A stretch of DNA of 64,000 nt, taken from positions 3,466,001 to 3,530,000 of the forward strand of contig NZ_FNSW01000001.1 in assembly GCF_900104695.1 (NCBI RefSeq), read 5' to 3'. The notes under the pieces are model-generated. The model did no database searches. It saw nothing but the letters and a program-made list of their open reading frames with translations, and had not been told where the DNA came from. Source of the DNA: Paenibacillus sp. GP183 (lineage in GTDB: Bacteria > Bacillota > Bacilli > Paenibacillales > NBRC-103111). A program made the translations under genes and the position numbers. Below are positions 25,153 to 35,426 of the stretch, one piece after another. How positions within the stretch are numbered: the stretch's first letter is position 1; each line of letters starts with the position of its first letter.

Positions 25153-26034
25153 CTGAACCGACGCGAACGAGCCTCAATTTCGCTGATTTTATTCGTATTG
25201 CCTGCTTTTGTTCTCTATTTGCTGTTTCTGGCCATTCCGATGATTCAAGGCTCTTACTTCAGCTTTACGGACTGGAATGGGTTAAATAAAACGTATAACT
25301 TTGTCGGGTTCAGCAACTTTATCGAAGCGATTCGCGACGATACCTATTTCCGGTCGGCCATTTTGTTTACAGCCAAGTACGTTGTAGTTGCGGTTGTGCT
25401 TCAGAATGCGATTGCTTTGCTGCTGGCGCTGCTGATCGAATCCCGGAAACGGGCGAAAGGCTTTTTTCGGACGATCTTTTTTATGCCGAACATGCTCAGT
25501 GTTATTATCAGCACCTTTATGTGGGTATTCGTGTTTTCCAAAGTCATTCCGGCCTTGTCCAAATACAGGGCATTGAAGTTTCTTAATCTTTCCTGGCTCG
25601 GTGATCCGACCGTATCGTTCTGGACGATCGTCATCATTTCCGTATGGGGGGGCGTGGGAACGTTGATGCTCATCTATATGGCGGCGATTCAGGGTATACC
25701 CGCGCATCTGAAGGAAGCGGCGATCATCGACGGTGCTCAGCCGTTGCATATGCTGCGGTACATTACACTGCCGATGATCGTGCACGCGCTGACGATTTGC
25801 ATTTTTCTGACCTTGAACAGCTCATTCAAAATATACGATCTCGTATACGCTGCAACCGGGGGAGGGCCTGGCAGGGGGACGCAAGTCATAACCATGAACA
25901 TTTTAGAGGAAGCTTATCAGGGCAACATGCGTTTCGGTTATGCCAGCTCGAAAGCGATCATCCTCTTCCTGATCATATTCGTGATTACCATGATTCAAAT
26001 ATCAATCATGAAAAGGCATGAGGTGGAGGCATGA
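25153..26034 (+). CDS. Sugar ABC transporter permease (MalF-like)
   Basis: This roughly 293-aa protein has six membrane helices and the EAA loop EAAIIDGAQPLHMLRYITLP near residue 195, where it contacts the ATPase. The reading frame is open to 25081 but begins inside the hairpin. The best ribosome-binding site, AAGGAGG, lies 9 bases before an in-frame CTG at 25153, so a CTG start is proposed, with an ATA also near; this is unusual. The stop overlaps the next permease start by 4 bp. Confidence 0.88.
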   Translation: MNRRERASISLILFVLPAFVLYLLFLAIPMIQGSYFSFTDWNGLNKTYNFVGFSNFIEAIRDDTYFRSAILFTAKYVVVAVVLQNAIALLLALLIESRKRAKGFFRTIFFMPNMLSVIISTFMWVFVFSKVIPALSKYRALKFLNLSWLGDPTVSFWTIVIISVWGGVGTLMLIYMAAIQGIPAHLKEAAIIDGAQPLHMLRYITLPMIVHALTICIFLTLNSSFKIYDLVYAATGGGPGRGTQVITMNILEEAYQGNMRFGYASSKAIILFLIIFVITMIQISIMKRHEVEA

Positions 26035-26867
26035 GTGAAGGTATGAGTAGACGCCTGTATTCGGTGTTATCATGGATCGTGCTCGGGGTGCTGGCGGTAT
26101 ACTTCCTGTTCCCGATTTACATGGCCCTGATCAACTCCTTCAAGTCGCAAGCGGAAATTTACAAATTCGTTCTGAAGCTGCCCTCCTCCCTGAACTTTAA
26201 AAATTACGTCGATGCCTTCACGAAAGGCAATCTGCTGAAAGCAGGATTGAATACGGTTATCGTCACGGTTACCGGGATTGTCGGCATCATCGCCTGCAGC
26301 TCCCTCGCCGGGTACAAGCTGTCCCGTACGCGCGGGCGGCTGAGTGGAGCGATCTTTACGTTGTTCGTCGCATCGATGCTCATTCCTTTCCAGACGATCA
26401 TGGTCACCTTGACCAAGATGGCCCGTGATCTGAAACTTCAAGGCTCGCCGCTGGGGCTCGGCATCGTCTGCGCCGGCCTAGGCGTCAATATGGCGATTTT
26501 CCTATACCACGGCTTTGTGAAGGGGATTCCGCGGGAACTGGACGAGTCCGCGAGCATCGACGGTTGCGGGGAATGGCGGGCGTACTTCACCATCATCTTT
26601 CCGCTGCTGCTGCCGATTACTTTCACCATTATCGTGCTGAACCTGCTGTGGCTCTGGAATGACTTCCTACTCCCGCTGCTGCTGCTTAACGATTATCACG
26701 CCTACACGCTCGTGCTGGCGATCAATATGTTTTTCGGAAAGTACACATCGGACTGGCCGCTGATTCTGGCTTCGCTCGTGATATCCTCAGTTCCCATCAT
26801 CGTCATCTTCGCAGTTTTCCAGCGGTGGATTATCCAGGGTATTACGGAAGGCGCGGTCAAAGGCTGA
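26031..26867 (+). CDS. Sugar ABC transporter permease (MalG-like)
   Basis: The 278-aa protein has six helices and the EAA loop ELDESASIDGCGEWRAYFTI. It overlaps the MalF-like gene by ATGA, and GAGGTGGAG is the ribosome-binding site. The two permeases form the membrane channel of the importer. The gene ends the operon, 10 bp before a terminator. Substrate specificity cannot be read from the sequence; no hydrolase gene is adjacent. Confidence 0.9.
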   Translation: MSEGMSRRLYSVLSWIVLGVLAVYFLFPIYMALINSFKSQAEIYKFVLKLPSSLNFKNYVDAFTKGNLLKAGLNTVIVTVTGIVGIIACSSLAGYKLSRTRGRLSGAIFTLFVASMLIPFQTIMVTLTKMARDLKLQGSPLGLGIVCAGLGVNMAIFLYHGFVKGIPRELDESASIDGCGEWRAYFTIIFPLLLPITFTIIVLNLLWLWNDFLLPLLLLNDYHAYTLVLAINMFFGKYTSDWPLILASLVISSVPIIVIFAVFQRWIIQGITEGAVKG

Positions 26868-26876
26868 TATCTTGAA

Positions 26877-26906
26877 CCCCCCGCATTTATTGCGGAGGGT
26901 TTTTTC
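26877..26906 (+). terminator. Terminator of the sugar importer operon
   Basis: CCCCCGCA with TGCGGAGGG around a 5-base loop, followed by six T. It lies 10 bp after the MalG-like stop. Confidence 0.85.
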
Positions 26907-26969
26907 TTCCGGGACGCTATCGACCTGATTAGCCGGAGCATACTCTCCCTAATTTTGGACTGGCTAGGT

Positions 26970-28031
26970 TTACTGCTTCGCTTCGTTCTCGGCTTCCCAT
27001 CTGGATATATCTTCACGAACTCGCGGCGCTACCTCTGTTCCCAGCAGTTCAATAGCTCTCATCACGTCCTCATGACGCATCGTACCAACCGGTACGTGCA
27101 GCAGAAAGCGTGTGATGCCTACGTGCTTGCGAAGGTGAATGATTTTCCGGGCAACCGTCTCCGGATCGCCTACGTACAGTGCTCCTTCAAAGGTGCACGC
27201 GGCATCGAAGCTTGTACGGTCATAATGCCCCCAGCCCCGCTCCCGTCCAATCTTATTCATGCTTGCCTGGGTGGAAGGAAAAAACTTGTCGGCTGCAACC
27301 TGGGTCTCTTCCGCAATGAAACCGTGCGAGTGGGAAGCAACCAGGAGCTGCATTTCATCATGACCTGCGTGAGCTGCCGCTTTCTTATAAAGCTGCACGA
27401 GCGGCGCAAACTGCAGGGGACTGCCTCCAATAATAGCTAGAACAAGCGGCAGTCCGAGCAGGCCTGCGCGGATAACAGATTCCGTATTGCCCCCGCTGCC
27501 AATCCATACAGGCAAAGGATTTTGAACCGGACGCGGATACACGCCCAGATGATTAATCGCCGGCCGATGTCCGCCTTTCCAGGTGACCATCTCGGATTCC
27601 CGTATTTTCAACAACAGCTCCAGCTTCTCATCGAACAGCTCATCGTAATCATTTAAATCATATCCAAACAACGGAAAGGATTCGATAAAAGATCCTCGGC
27701 CTGCCATGATCTCTGCGCGTCCGTTCGAGATCCCGTCGAGCGTAGCAAAATCCTGAAACACGCGCACCGGATCGGCAGAAGAAAGCACTGTGACCGCACT
27801 AGTCAACCGTATTCGTTTCGTCTGTGAAGCAGCCGCAGCCAGCACGATTGCAGGAGAAGACGCCGCATAATCTTTCCGATGATGCTCGCCCACGCCAAAT
27901 ACATCCAACCCCACCTGATCTGCAAGTACAATTTCCTCGACTACCTCTCGCAATCGCTGGGCATGACTCATTACCTCACCGGTTTCAACGTCCGGCGATG
28001 TCTCTACAAATGTGCTCACACCTATCTCCAC
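26970..28031 (-). CDS. LLM-class flavin-dependent oxidoreductase
   Basis: This 353-aa protein is of the bacterial luciferase-like TIM-barrel family. It has GVGEHHRKDYAASSPAIVLAA in the N-terminal part, then DFATLDGISNGRAEIMAGRG, and PVWIGSGGNTESVIRAG in the middle. GTG 28031 is supported by GGAGG 8 bases before it. Family members use FMNH2 for oxidation; the HDGEHH-like motif places it with alkanal or organosulfur monooxygenase-like proteins of unknown substrate. It is monocistronic, convergent to the sugar importer, and only 60 bp from the importer terminator. Confidence 0.88.
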   Translation of the reverse strand: MEIGVSTFVETSPDVETGEVMSHAQRLREVVEEIVLADQVGLDVFGVGEHHRKDYAASSPAIVLAAAASQTKRIRLTSAVTVLSSADPVRVFQDFATLDGISNGRAEIMAGRGSFIESFPLFGYDLNDYDELFDEKLELLLKIRESEMVTWKGGHRPAINHLGVYPRPVQNPLPVWIGSGGNTESVIRAGLLGLPLVLAIIGGSPLQFAPLVQLYKKAAAHAGHDEMQLLVASHSHGFIAEETQVAADKFFPSTQASMNKIGRERGWGHYDRTSFDAACTFEGALYVGDPETVARKIIHLRKHVGITRFLLHVPVGTMRHEDVMRAIELLGTEVAPRVREDISRWEAENEAKQ

Positions 28032-28124
28032 TGACAATCCCTCCAACTTAAATATATCCTGTACTCGCCAATGCTAGCTTTAATTATCCCCTGCAATGAA
28101 TGCGACCTTCTCGGTCTTATGTGG

Positions 28125-28571
28125 TCAAATAGGTTCACGCTTGCCTTTGAACACGTAAATCTTCATGAAGAAAAAGCTGCAAAGCGAGGAAAGCGCCATC
28201 GAGATACCTTTGGCGCCGTTATGAACGAGCCATAGCGGAAGAATGAATAGGCCGAGCAGGTATGAAAACAGCAAGAAGACGCCGTTGCTGATCAGAAGGC
28301 TCACCAGCGCTTGGGCGGCGAAAAACGCCTTCTCTCTAGTGTTGAAGGACGATTCCCGCCGGAACGTCAATCGAGCGTTCCAGACGTAGCTGTTCAAAAC
28401 TGCGACCGAGTAGGCCAGCGAGTTGGCGAGAATCAGGTCCCACGCGTTCGCATGCCCCCATTCCTGCAGCAGTAAGTTCAACACAATTAAATCAAGGGCG
28501 CCGTTCATGGCTCCGATGAGGCTGAAGCGGGCGAACTGAAGAACGTCCTGCCTGAAATGAATGAATTTCAT
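28125..28571 (-). CDS. GtrA-family membrane protein
   Basis: The 148-aa protein has four membrane helices with the GtrA pattern FARFSLIGAMNGALDLIVLNLL near the start and LNSYVWNARLTFRRES in the second loop. GtrA proteins are thought to flip or help transport polyprenyl-linked sugars. The start ATG overlaps the stop of the glycosyltransferase gene by 4 bp, so the two are translationally coupled. In this operon it may assist membrane handling of the sulfolipid-type glycolipid or its precursor (inference). Confidence 0.88.
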   Translation of the reverse strand: MKFIHFRQDVLQFARFSLIGAMNGALDLIVLNLLLQEWGHANAWDLILANSLAYSVAVLNSYVWNARLTFRRESSFNTREKAFFAAQALVSLLISNGVFLLFSYLLGLFILPLWLVHNGAKGISMALSSLCSFFFMKIYVFKGKREPI

Positions 28572-29692
28572 GGGGTCCCCTTCTTCTTTAGAAGCACATC
28601 CTCATAATAACCGAGCAGCTGTTCAGAGGGTTCTTTCCAGCTCACTTGTCCGGCCGCCGCGTATGCGTTGCTCGAAATCCTTTCCCGCAGACCGGACTCG
28701 GACAATGAGGCTATCGCTTCCGCCAGAGCTCCGGGATGGTCCGCGTCGAACAGCACGCCCGTTACACCATCCTCGATCTGCTCGCAAGTAGGTCCGCTTT
28801 TGCTCGCTACGACCGGCAGCCCTGAAGCCATTGCCTCCAGAATCACAAGACCAAGCGTCTCGGTCGTTGACGGGAAAACAAACAGGTCGGCGGAAGCGTA
28901 AGCTTGTGCCAACGACTCGCCGTGAAGGAAGCCGGTAAAGACCGTGTTCGTGCCGCGAAAATAGGTTTCCAAAATAGTCCTGTGCGGACCGTCACCGACG
29001 AGCGCGAGGCAGATCTTAGGGGAAGCGTTCAACACATCCCGAATTTGCTCGATCCCTTTCTCGGCGGCGAGCCGCCCGACATAGAGCATTACGGTTTGGC
29101 CGGGCTGGCTGCCGGACAGTAAGCCGCGCATGTCCACATTCCGATGCCTCGGTCCGAATCTCTCCGTATCAACCCCACGTTTCCACAAATGAACGTTGCG
29201 GAATCCATGATCGTTCAGCTCGGCCAGCACCGATTGTGAAGTGCACAGGTTCAAATCGGCCCTGTTGTGCAGCAACCGGAACCACCACCAGAGGATCGGC
29301 TTCAGGAACGGAAGTCGGTAGTAATCGGCGTATTTTGGAATTTGCGTATGATAAGAAGCGATCATTGGCAACCGCAGCTTGCGACTGTAATAAATTCCCG
29401 CCACACCCAAGACCGCCGGGTTGACGACGTGCACCAGGTCAGGGCGAAGCCGGCGCAGCAGGGCTCCGACCTTCCGGTTCGGCATCGCCAGCTGCTTGCT
29501 GGGGTATAGAAAGAACGGGCGTGCAGGGATTCCTTCGATCTTGACGCCATTGAATTCATAGACGCCCAGGTCAGGCGCGATGACTGTCACGTGATGGCCT
29601 TGCTGCTGAAGCCAGCGGATGGCAGCGCTCAGCCGGGTGACGATGCCGTCCGTGGACGGTAAAAAGGTTTCGGTTATGATGGCAATCTTCAT
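28568..29692 (-). CDS. GT4 glycosyltransferase, SqdX-like (sulfoquinovosyltransferase candidate)
   Basis: The 374-aa GT-B enzyme has an N-terminal acceptor domain (ITETFLPSTDGIVTRLSAA, MIASYHTQIPKYADYY) and a C-terminal donor domain with VGRLAAEKGIEQ and the GT4 EX7E element in SADLFVFPSTTETLGLVILEAMASG. It is close in pattern to SqdX and MgtA-type lipid glycosyltransferases. The gene directly follows an sqdB homologue, which makes UDP-sulfoquinovose, so transfer of sulfoquinovose to diacylglycerol is the likely reaction. Another glycolipid product cannot be excluded. It lies 18 bp after sqdB. Confidence 0.82.
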   Translation of the reverse strand: MKIAIITETFLPSTDGIVTRLSAAIRWLQQQGHHVTVIAPDLGVYEFNGVKIEGIPARPFFLYPSKQLAMPNRKVGALLRRLRPDLVHVVNPAVLGVAGIYYSRKLRLPMIASYHTQIPKYADYYRLPFLKPILWWWFRLLHNRADLNLCTSQSVLAELNDHGFRNVHLWKRGVDTERFGPRHRNVDMRGLLSGSQPGQTVMLYVGRLAAEKGIEQIRDVLNASPKICLALVGDGPHRTILETYFRGTNTVFTGFLHGESLAQAYASADLFVFPSTTETLGLVILEAMASGLPVVASKSGPTCEQIEDGVTGVLFDADHPGALAEAIASLSESGLRERISSNAYAAAGQVSWKEPSEQLLGYYEDVLLKKKGTP

Positions 29693-29710
29693 TCGAGCGG
29701 GCTCCCTATT

Positions 29711-30862
<1,152 letters not shown>

Positions 30863-31008
30863 CTAATGTTCCTCCTCAGCCGTTTCCGTTATCGTCTAGC
30901 TTTGCCCCGCATGGTGCGGTTCATTCCAAAGAATATACTAACACAGCTTTATTAACTTAATATAAACAAGCGATTAACCACGAGCAGTGAGCCATTGCCG
31001 GCGTATAC

Positions 31009-31056
31009 AATTTTGCCTCATTTGTGTGTAGGGATCACCTTAACATTCATAACGGC
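31009..31056 (-). repeat. Degenerate rlmH-end/att-like site (site b)
   Basis: AATTTTGCC on the left and AACGGCAAAAAT on the right flank the minus-strand core GATCCCTACACACAAATGA, a relative of the rlmH 3'-end core with changes and one extra base. It lies in the gap between the sqdB operon and the DUF2920 gene. Confidence 0.5.
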
Positions 31057-31062
31057 AAAAAT

Positions 31063-31095
31063 GGGAAAGGAGCTGCACCGCGACAGCTCCTTCCC
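31063..31095 (-). terminator. Terminator of the DUF2920 gene
   Basis: GGGAAAGGAGCTG pairs with CAGCTCCTTCCC across 8 bases; the minus strand continues with ATTTTTG. It is 45 bp past the stop codon and directly abuts att-like site b. Confidence 0.6.
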
Positions 31096-31140
31096 GTTTA
31101 TATGGACTGGTTCATCAAAGTTTGTGTTTTGTTCATATGC

Positions 31141-32169
31141 CTAGTAGGATAGAGCCCCAAGACAAAATTCTTCTATCCAGTCGAAATTAAATATCGAACT
31201 TAAACAGAACGTCTTAATTATTAATTTTGGAAGAAAGTTGGTGTAATCAAATTTATAGATAAATTGATCTGTCTTATATTCTTTACTTTTCAAGATTAAT
31301 TCATTCGATTCCCCGAACGAGCTGCTCTCCAAAATTCGACTGACCAAAAAATTTTCATCTCTGCTTACCCCATGATAATCTGAATCGAATAAATGGCCAT
31401 CAATATTACTCTTGTCGACCAATATAAAGGAACAGTAATTGATTTTATTAAAAAATGATTGTTTTTCCTTATATGAGACAATAGGATCTTTTTCCCCTTG
31501 CAGCACAACCAAATAGCTAGTATTAGCAAATTGATCATAAAGGAATGTTAAATCAATAATCTTTCTGTCAATTTTAAGTTTTTTAATGAATGCTGGTATT
31601 TTTAATAGTTTTTTTGTATTGTTACTATCTATCATTTGTATCTGATCATGATCCAAATAAAAGGGAAACAAATAGCTAGAGTTATCGATAATCATATTGG
31701 CTACATTCGGCATGAAAGCATTAACTAAATGTGCCAAATAAGCACCGTGAGAATTACCGTATATAACGATTTTTTTTGTATTAAAATGATATCCATTATC
31801 CCAAATGATCTGGATAACGGCATTTAGGGCAGATATGTTATCGAGGGCCTGCATTACAGACATGTCATTAAAGTAATCTAATGTTTCATTTTTTGGATGT
31901 ATGGTTTCTTTTTCAAATCGCTGCATAAATTCCCAACCAAAATAATCGCACTGAACTACAATTAAATTATGCTTATCAGACAATTCTTTTCGCATGTCCA
32001 GATACATTTGCGAGAAATGAAGGTAACCAGCGATCAATAATAAAATACCTGTATCCTTATTTACTCCTTGTTCTGGTTCCGAAAAAAATATATTTAACTT
32101 ACGCGGCTTCCTATGCTTAGTATAAATACTTGGGTGGCCTTGGATTCGAAAATCATACTCTCTAGACAA
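31141..32169 (-). CDS. DUF2920-like alpha/beta hydrolase
   Basis: The 342-aa protein has a probable nucleophile elbow GNSHGAY (Ser about 165), DYFGWEFMQRF in the N-terminal part and a late acid/His region (GEKDPIVSYKEKQ, DGHLF). This fits DUF2920 proteins, found in some polysaccharide and flagellin-glycosylation loci. The gene is much richer in AT than its neighbours, which suggests recent transfer. TTG 32169 is supported by GGAG 9 bases upstream. It is the only gene between site b and a fused pseudogene pair. The substrate is unknown. Confidence 0.75.
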   Translation of the reverse strand: MSREYDFRIQGHPSIYTKHRKPRKLNIFFSEPEQGVNKDTGILLLIAGYLHFSQMYLDMRKELSDKHNLIVVQCDYFGWEFMQRFEKETIHPKNETLDYFNDMSVMQALDNISALNAVIQIIWDNGYHFNTKKIVIYGNSHGAYLAHLVNAFMPNVANMIIDNSSYLFPFYLDHDQIQMIDSNNTKKLLKIPAFIKKLKIDRKIIDLTFLYDQFANTSYLVVLQGEKDPIVSYKEKQSFFNKINYCSFILVDKSNIDGHLFDSDYHGVSRDENFLVSRILESSSFGESNELILKSKEYKTDQFIYKFDYTNFLPKLIIKTFCLSSIFNFDWIEEFCLGALSY

Positions 32170-32358
32170 GATGGCACACTCCTTCTATATGTAATAACAA
32201 AAACGTTAAATGAATATGTGTCTCGTCACACTCTATCATAAATCATTTTAAGTTATTATCGTCAATAGGTATTAGGTTCTTTAGCTTTGTGTCCTAAACT
32301 TTCATTGAGTTTTCCATTTTTCAGGAAAGCGCATTTCTATCACGTTCGCCCATTTTCT

Positions 32359-32652
32359 CTAACTTTCCGAAAGAGACCGCAACCGCCTGAGCGACGGAAA
32401 TAAAACCATCCACAGGCCGGCAACAGCTATTGTTCCGAGGCCACCGATGAATGCAGCTGGAACAGCTCCAATAAACCCGGCTAACATGCCCGACTCGAAC
32501 TCGCCAAGCTGATTGGAGGTCCCAATGAAAAGCGAATTCACAGCATTCACTCGGCCCCGCATCTCATCCGGAGTTTGCAACTGTACGAGTGAAGACCGAA
32601 TAACGACACTAACGACGTCCGAAGCCCCGACGAGAAACAAAGCAACCAATTA
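32359..32652 (-). pseudogene. C-terminal fragment of an MFS exporter
   Basis: This piece encodes VALFLVGASDVVSVVIRSSL and continues through MRGRVNAVNSLFIGTSNQLG to the normal C-terminus (last 96 residues). These are the final helices of EntS-like major facilitator exporters; the other ten helices are missing. At 32650 the sequence passes directly into a sensor-kinase gene, so a deletion fused the two. It is unlikely to function. Confidence 0.85.
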
Positions 32653-33715
32653 GCGGATTTCGAATTTCATGGGCCACTCCGGCTGCCAGCTCCCCGACAA
32701 TAGACAGCTTTTCTGATTGCAAAAGGCACTCTTCCGCTTTTTTGCGCTCGGAGATATCCCGGCTGATCATGACGATATGCTCGATCATCCCCCCGTCTCC
32801 CCTAACTGGCTTGCAGCGGGACTCGAATTCGATCCATTGGCCTTCCTTGTGTTTGAACCGGAATTCCATGGAATGCGATTCTTTATTTTCAAACATCCTC
32901 TTTATCGTACTCCCAAACATCCTCCTATCGTCTGAATGTACCAACTCGCTTAATCCAATGCCTTCCAACTCCAAGCATGGATAACCCAAAGCGAGCTCAT
33001 GGGAAGGAGAGAAGTAACTAACGGAGTGGTCTTTGTCCATAACCATAATCAGATCGGATGTGTTCTCGGCAATGAGCTGATATTGGGACTCACTTGCTTC
33101 CAGTGTTTTCTCCATATACTTTTTTTCTGTAATGATTCTGCGGAGCCTCTCATTGGATTCAATGAGTAATGCCCCTAGGATTACGCCTAACATTACAAAT
33201 AATAAGTACTGCAGATGAAAGAGCGGTTTATCTTCTAAAATATGAAAAGAAATTACAGTAGTTATATAAAGACCAATAAAGGATCCAAATAGAACCGCGC
33301 TTCTTTTAAGAGGTGTAAACCGTAAAATATATACATGCAAAATGGAGAAAACAACCATGATTAATACCCAACCCATAATGGCCGGAGACCAATTGCCGCT
33401 TGTAAACAGTCTAGTGATTAAGGCAAAACTCCCGGTAATTAATCCTGCTGCTGGTCCAAGAAAGGCAAAAACCAGGATGACAGGGGCATATCGGATGTCG
33501 TAAGAATAACCTTGCTGCTGGACCGACAACATTACGAGGATAACAGAAACAATCCCAGCATAAACGCCTACCCAAAGGCGCAGCTGCTTAAGAGGTTGAT
33601 GATTGATATACGAACGGATGACGAGAGGCGTACTGACTAAGAGTGAAAAAATGGATAGATTAACGATGTAGTCAAACAGAAACAATATTTTCTCACCCGC
33701 GCTCTTTGTTGTCAT
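32609..33715 (-). pseudogene. Truncated sensor histidine kinase (5TM-PAS)
   Basis: The reading frame has five or six N-terminal membrane helices of the 5TMR-LYT kind (about 10-190) and a PAS domain with PAC segment (about 215-335). The start of the HisKA dimerisation domain follows, with the H box LAAGVAHEIRNPL. After RNPL the sequence turns into the out-of-frame MFS remnant, so the phosphotransfer helix and ATPase domain are gone. The phospho-acceptor His remains but cannot be phosphorylated in cis. ATG 33715 has AAAGGA upstream. It is a deletion pseudogene, or at most a membrane sensor stub. Confidence 0.85.
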
Positions 33716-33823
33716 AAATATTCCTTTCTATCATAAACCAGCGGGGTCACTATTTCTATAAGCATGTTTTCTTTTGATGCGACATCTACGATTTCAAATT
33801 CTGTTCCGGTTTCACTCTCAGCG

Positions 33824-33850
33824 TGTCACAAATCAACGCCGTTAGTTGTC
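33824..33850 (+). promoter_or_regulatory. ECF41-type promoter of the CMD-sigma operon
   Basis: TGTCACA and TGTC are separated by 16 bp. ECF41 sigma factors recognise TGTCACA-N16-CGTC, so this matches in all but one base. It lies about 40 bp before the CMD-family gene, whose neighbour encodes an ECF41 sigma factor, implying autoregulation. Confidence 0.65.
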
Positions 33851-33892
33851 TTCTAACTGAAACAACATTCAAAAACGATGGAGGAGATTGAC

Positions 33893-34342
33893 ATGGAAAT
33901 GAGAATGAACTATTACGAGACAAATCCCGAAGCTTTACAAGCGCTGCTGGCTCTGGAGAAATTTGCGTCTAGCACCGGAATCGACAGGAATTTGTATGAG
34001 CTAATCAAAATTCGCGCTTCGCAAATCAACGGTTGCGCCTTTTGCATCGACATGCATGCCAAAGATTTATTGGAATCCGGCGAGAGCCTGGATCGGATCT
34101 TACTTCTGACCGTGTGGTGCGAAGTTCCTATTTATTCAGAGAAAGAGCGGGCAGCAATCGAGCTGACCGAATGCGTGACCCGACTTTCTGAGTCAGGAGT
34201 GCCAAAGGAGGTTTACGACAATGTACGCGCACATTTCGATGAAAAGCAATTCGTTGACCTGATTATGGCTATTAATGCAATCAACTGCTGGAACCGCATT
34301 GGCATCTCGACAGGCATGTTCCCGGGGTGTATGATCAAATAA
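33893..34342 (+). CDS. Carboxymuconolactone decarboxylase/AhpD-like protein
   Basis: The 149-aa all-helical protein has the AhpD/CMD core ELIKIRASQINGCAFCIDMHAK with a CxxC pair and downstream His, the proton-relay and redox motif of alkylhydroperoxidase-like proteins. ATG 33893 is chosen for GGAGGAG 6 bases before it. It directly precedes an ECF41 sigma gene. CMD-like, oxidoreductase or epimerase genes are the standard partners of ECF41, and their promoters are the usual ECF41 targets. The likely role is detoxification of a peroxide or reactive small molecule. Confidence 0.9.
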   Translation: MEMRMNYYETNPEALQALLALEKFASSTGIDRNLYELIKIRASQINGCAFCIDMHAKDLLESGESLDRILLLTVWCEVPIYSEKERAAIELTECVTRLSESGVPKEVYDNVRAHFDEKQFVDLIMAINAINCWNRIGISTGMFPGCMIK

Positions 34343-34428
34343 CGGAATATGAATAATACTGTATTTACTTTCAAACGGGGCCTTTCTGGCTCCTTTTTTG
34401 CCAAATGGTGAGGAACGGGGGTGGTCTC

Positions 34429-35337
34429 ATGAAGATTGCTGAGCTAAATCCTGAAGATTGGAACGCAGGTCAGTTGTATCAATCTTATAAGCCTTATCTT
34501 ATGGCAGTTGCTTATCGGATGCTTGGCTCTGTCTCCGAAGCGGAGGACGTTGTTCAGGACATGTTCGTCTATCTGCAAGCCCCTCCGGCCGATCCGATCC
34601 AACATGTCAAAGCCTACTTGGGCAAAATAGTCACAAACCGCTGTCTCAACGTTCTGAAATCGGCAAAAAAGAGGAAGGAAACCTACCTCGGACCGTGGCT
34701 GCCTGAGCCATTGAGTCTTTCGGAGGATTACAATCCTCTTGAAGTTGTCGAACGCAGCGATACGATATCGTACGCCTTTATGATTTTGCTTGAGTCTCTT
34801 TCCCCTGTAGAGAGGGCGATTTACGATTTGCGTGAGGCTTTCGTATACGACTATAAAGACATCGCCGATATGGTCGACAAATCCGAGGCGAACTGCCGCA
34901 AGATCTACAGCCGGGCTAGAAAAAGAATGGAGAGCGCTGACGCCGGAATAAGCGAGCGTATGCTTTTCGGCCTGGAGAAACAGCTTGTAAAGCGATTTGT
35001 CGACGCCTTCAAGAAGGGAGCCATCCCGGAGCTAATGAAGCTGCTAACAGAAGACTCAGTGTTCTTCTCCGATGGTGGAGGGAAAGTGCGGGCAGCTATT
35101 AATCCGATTGTCACCCGTTCTCGGATTGCGACTTTGTTGAACGTGCTCTCAACGAATAAGCTTAAGGATGCCTCGGTGCAAGAGGTTAAGATGAACGGAG
35201 GCATAGGCCTTCTGTTTATCCAGGGCGGATCCGTTGTGGGGACGATCGCCTTTGATTGGAACCTGGTAACGTACGAGCTCCACCGGCTTTATACCGTTCT
35301 GAATCCTGATAAGTTGAGGCATATTCGTGTTACGTAA
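34429..35337 (+). CDS. ECF41-family RNA polymerase sigma factor
   Basis: This 302-aa protein has sigma region 2 (YRMLGSVSEAEDVVQDMFVYL, about 30-60), region 4 (SPVERAIYDLREAFVYDYKD, about 125-150) and a long C-terminal SnoaL-like extension (about 185-302). The extension carries the ECF41 hallmarks DGGGK and NPDKL. In this family the extension replaces an anti-sigma factor and modulates activity. ATG 34429 is used, with a G-rich ribosome-binding site. It is 86 bp after the CMD gene and probably activates the promoter at 33824. Confidence 0.92.
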   Translation: MKIAELNPEDWNAGQLYQSYKPYLMAVAYRMLGSVSEAEDVVQDMFVYLQAPPADPIQHVKAYLGKIVTNRCLNVLKSAKKRKETYLGPWLPEPLSLSEDYNPLEVVERSDTISYAFMILLESLSPVERAIYDLREAFVYDYKDIADMVDKSEANCRKIYSRARKRMESADAGISERMLFGLEKQLVKRFVDAFKKGAIPELMKLLTEDSVFFSDGGGKVRAAINPIVTRSRIATLLNVLSTNKLKDASVQEVKMNGGIGLLFIQGGSVVGTIAFDWNLVTYELHRLYTVLNPDKLRHIRVT

Positions 35338-35426
35338 ACATAAGACAAAAAAGTTTTTGTGAACATGCAAATAACGGATTTGGGAATTAAGGAATTAATC
35401 GAATTCAAACGTGAACGAATATTCTT

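Noticed and set aside
33824-33846. An inverted rlmH-end-like site (GTGTCACAAATCAACGCCG)
   Set aside because: The resemblance is explained better by the ECF41 -35 element TGTCACA with a matching -10 16 bp away. Core and flanks do not align with the other sites.
35338-35426. A terminator or promoter after the ECF41 gene
   Set aside because: Only weak A/T runs without a stable stem; nothing supportable.
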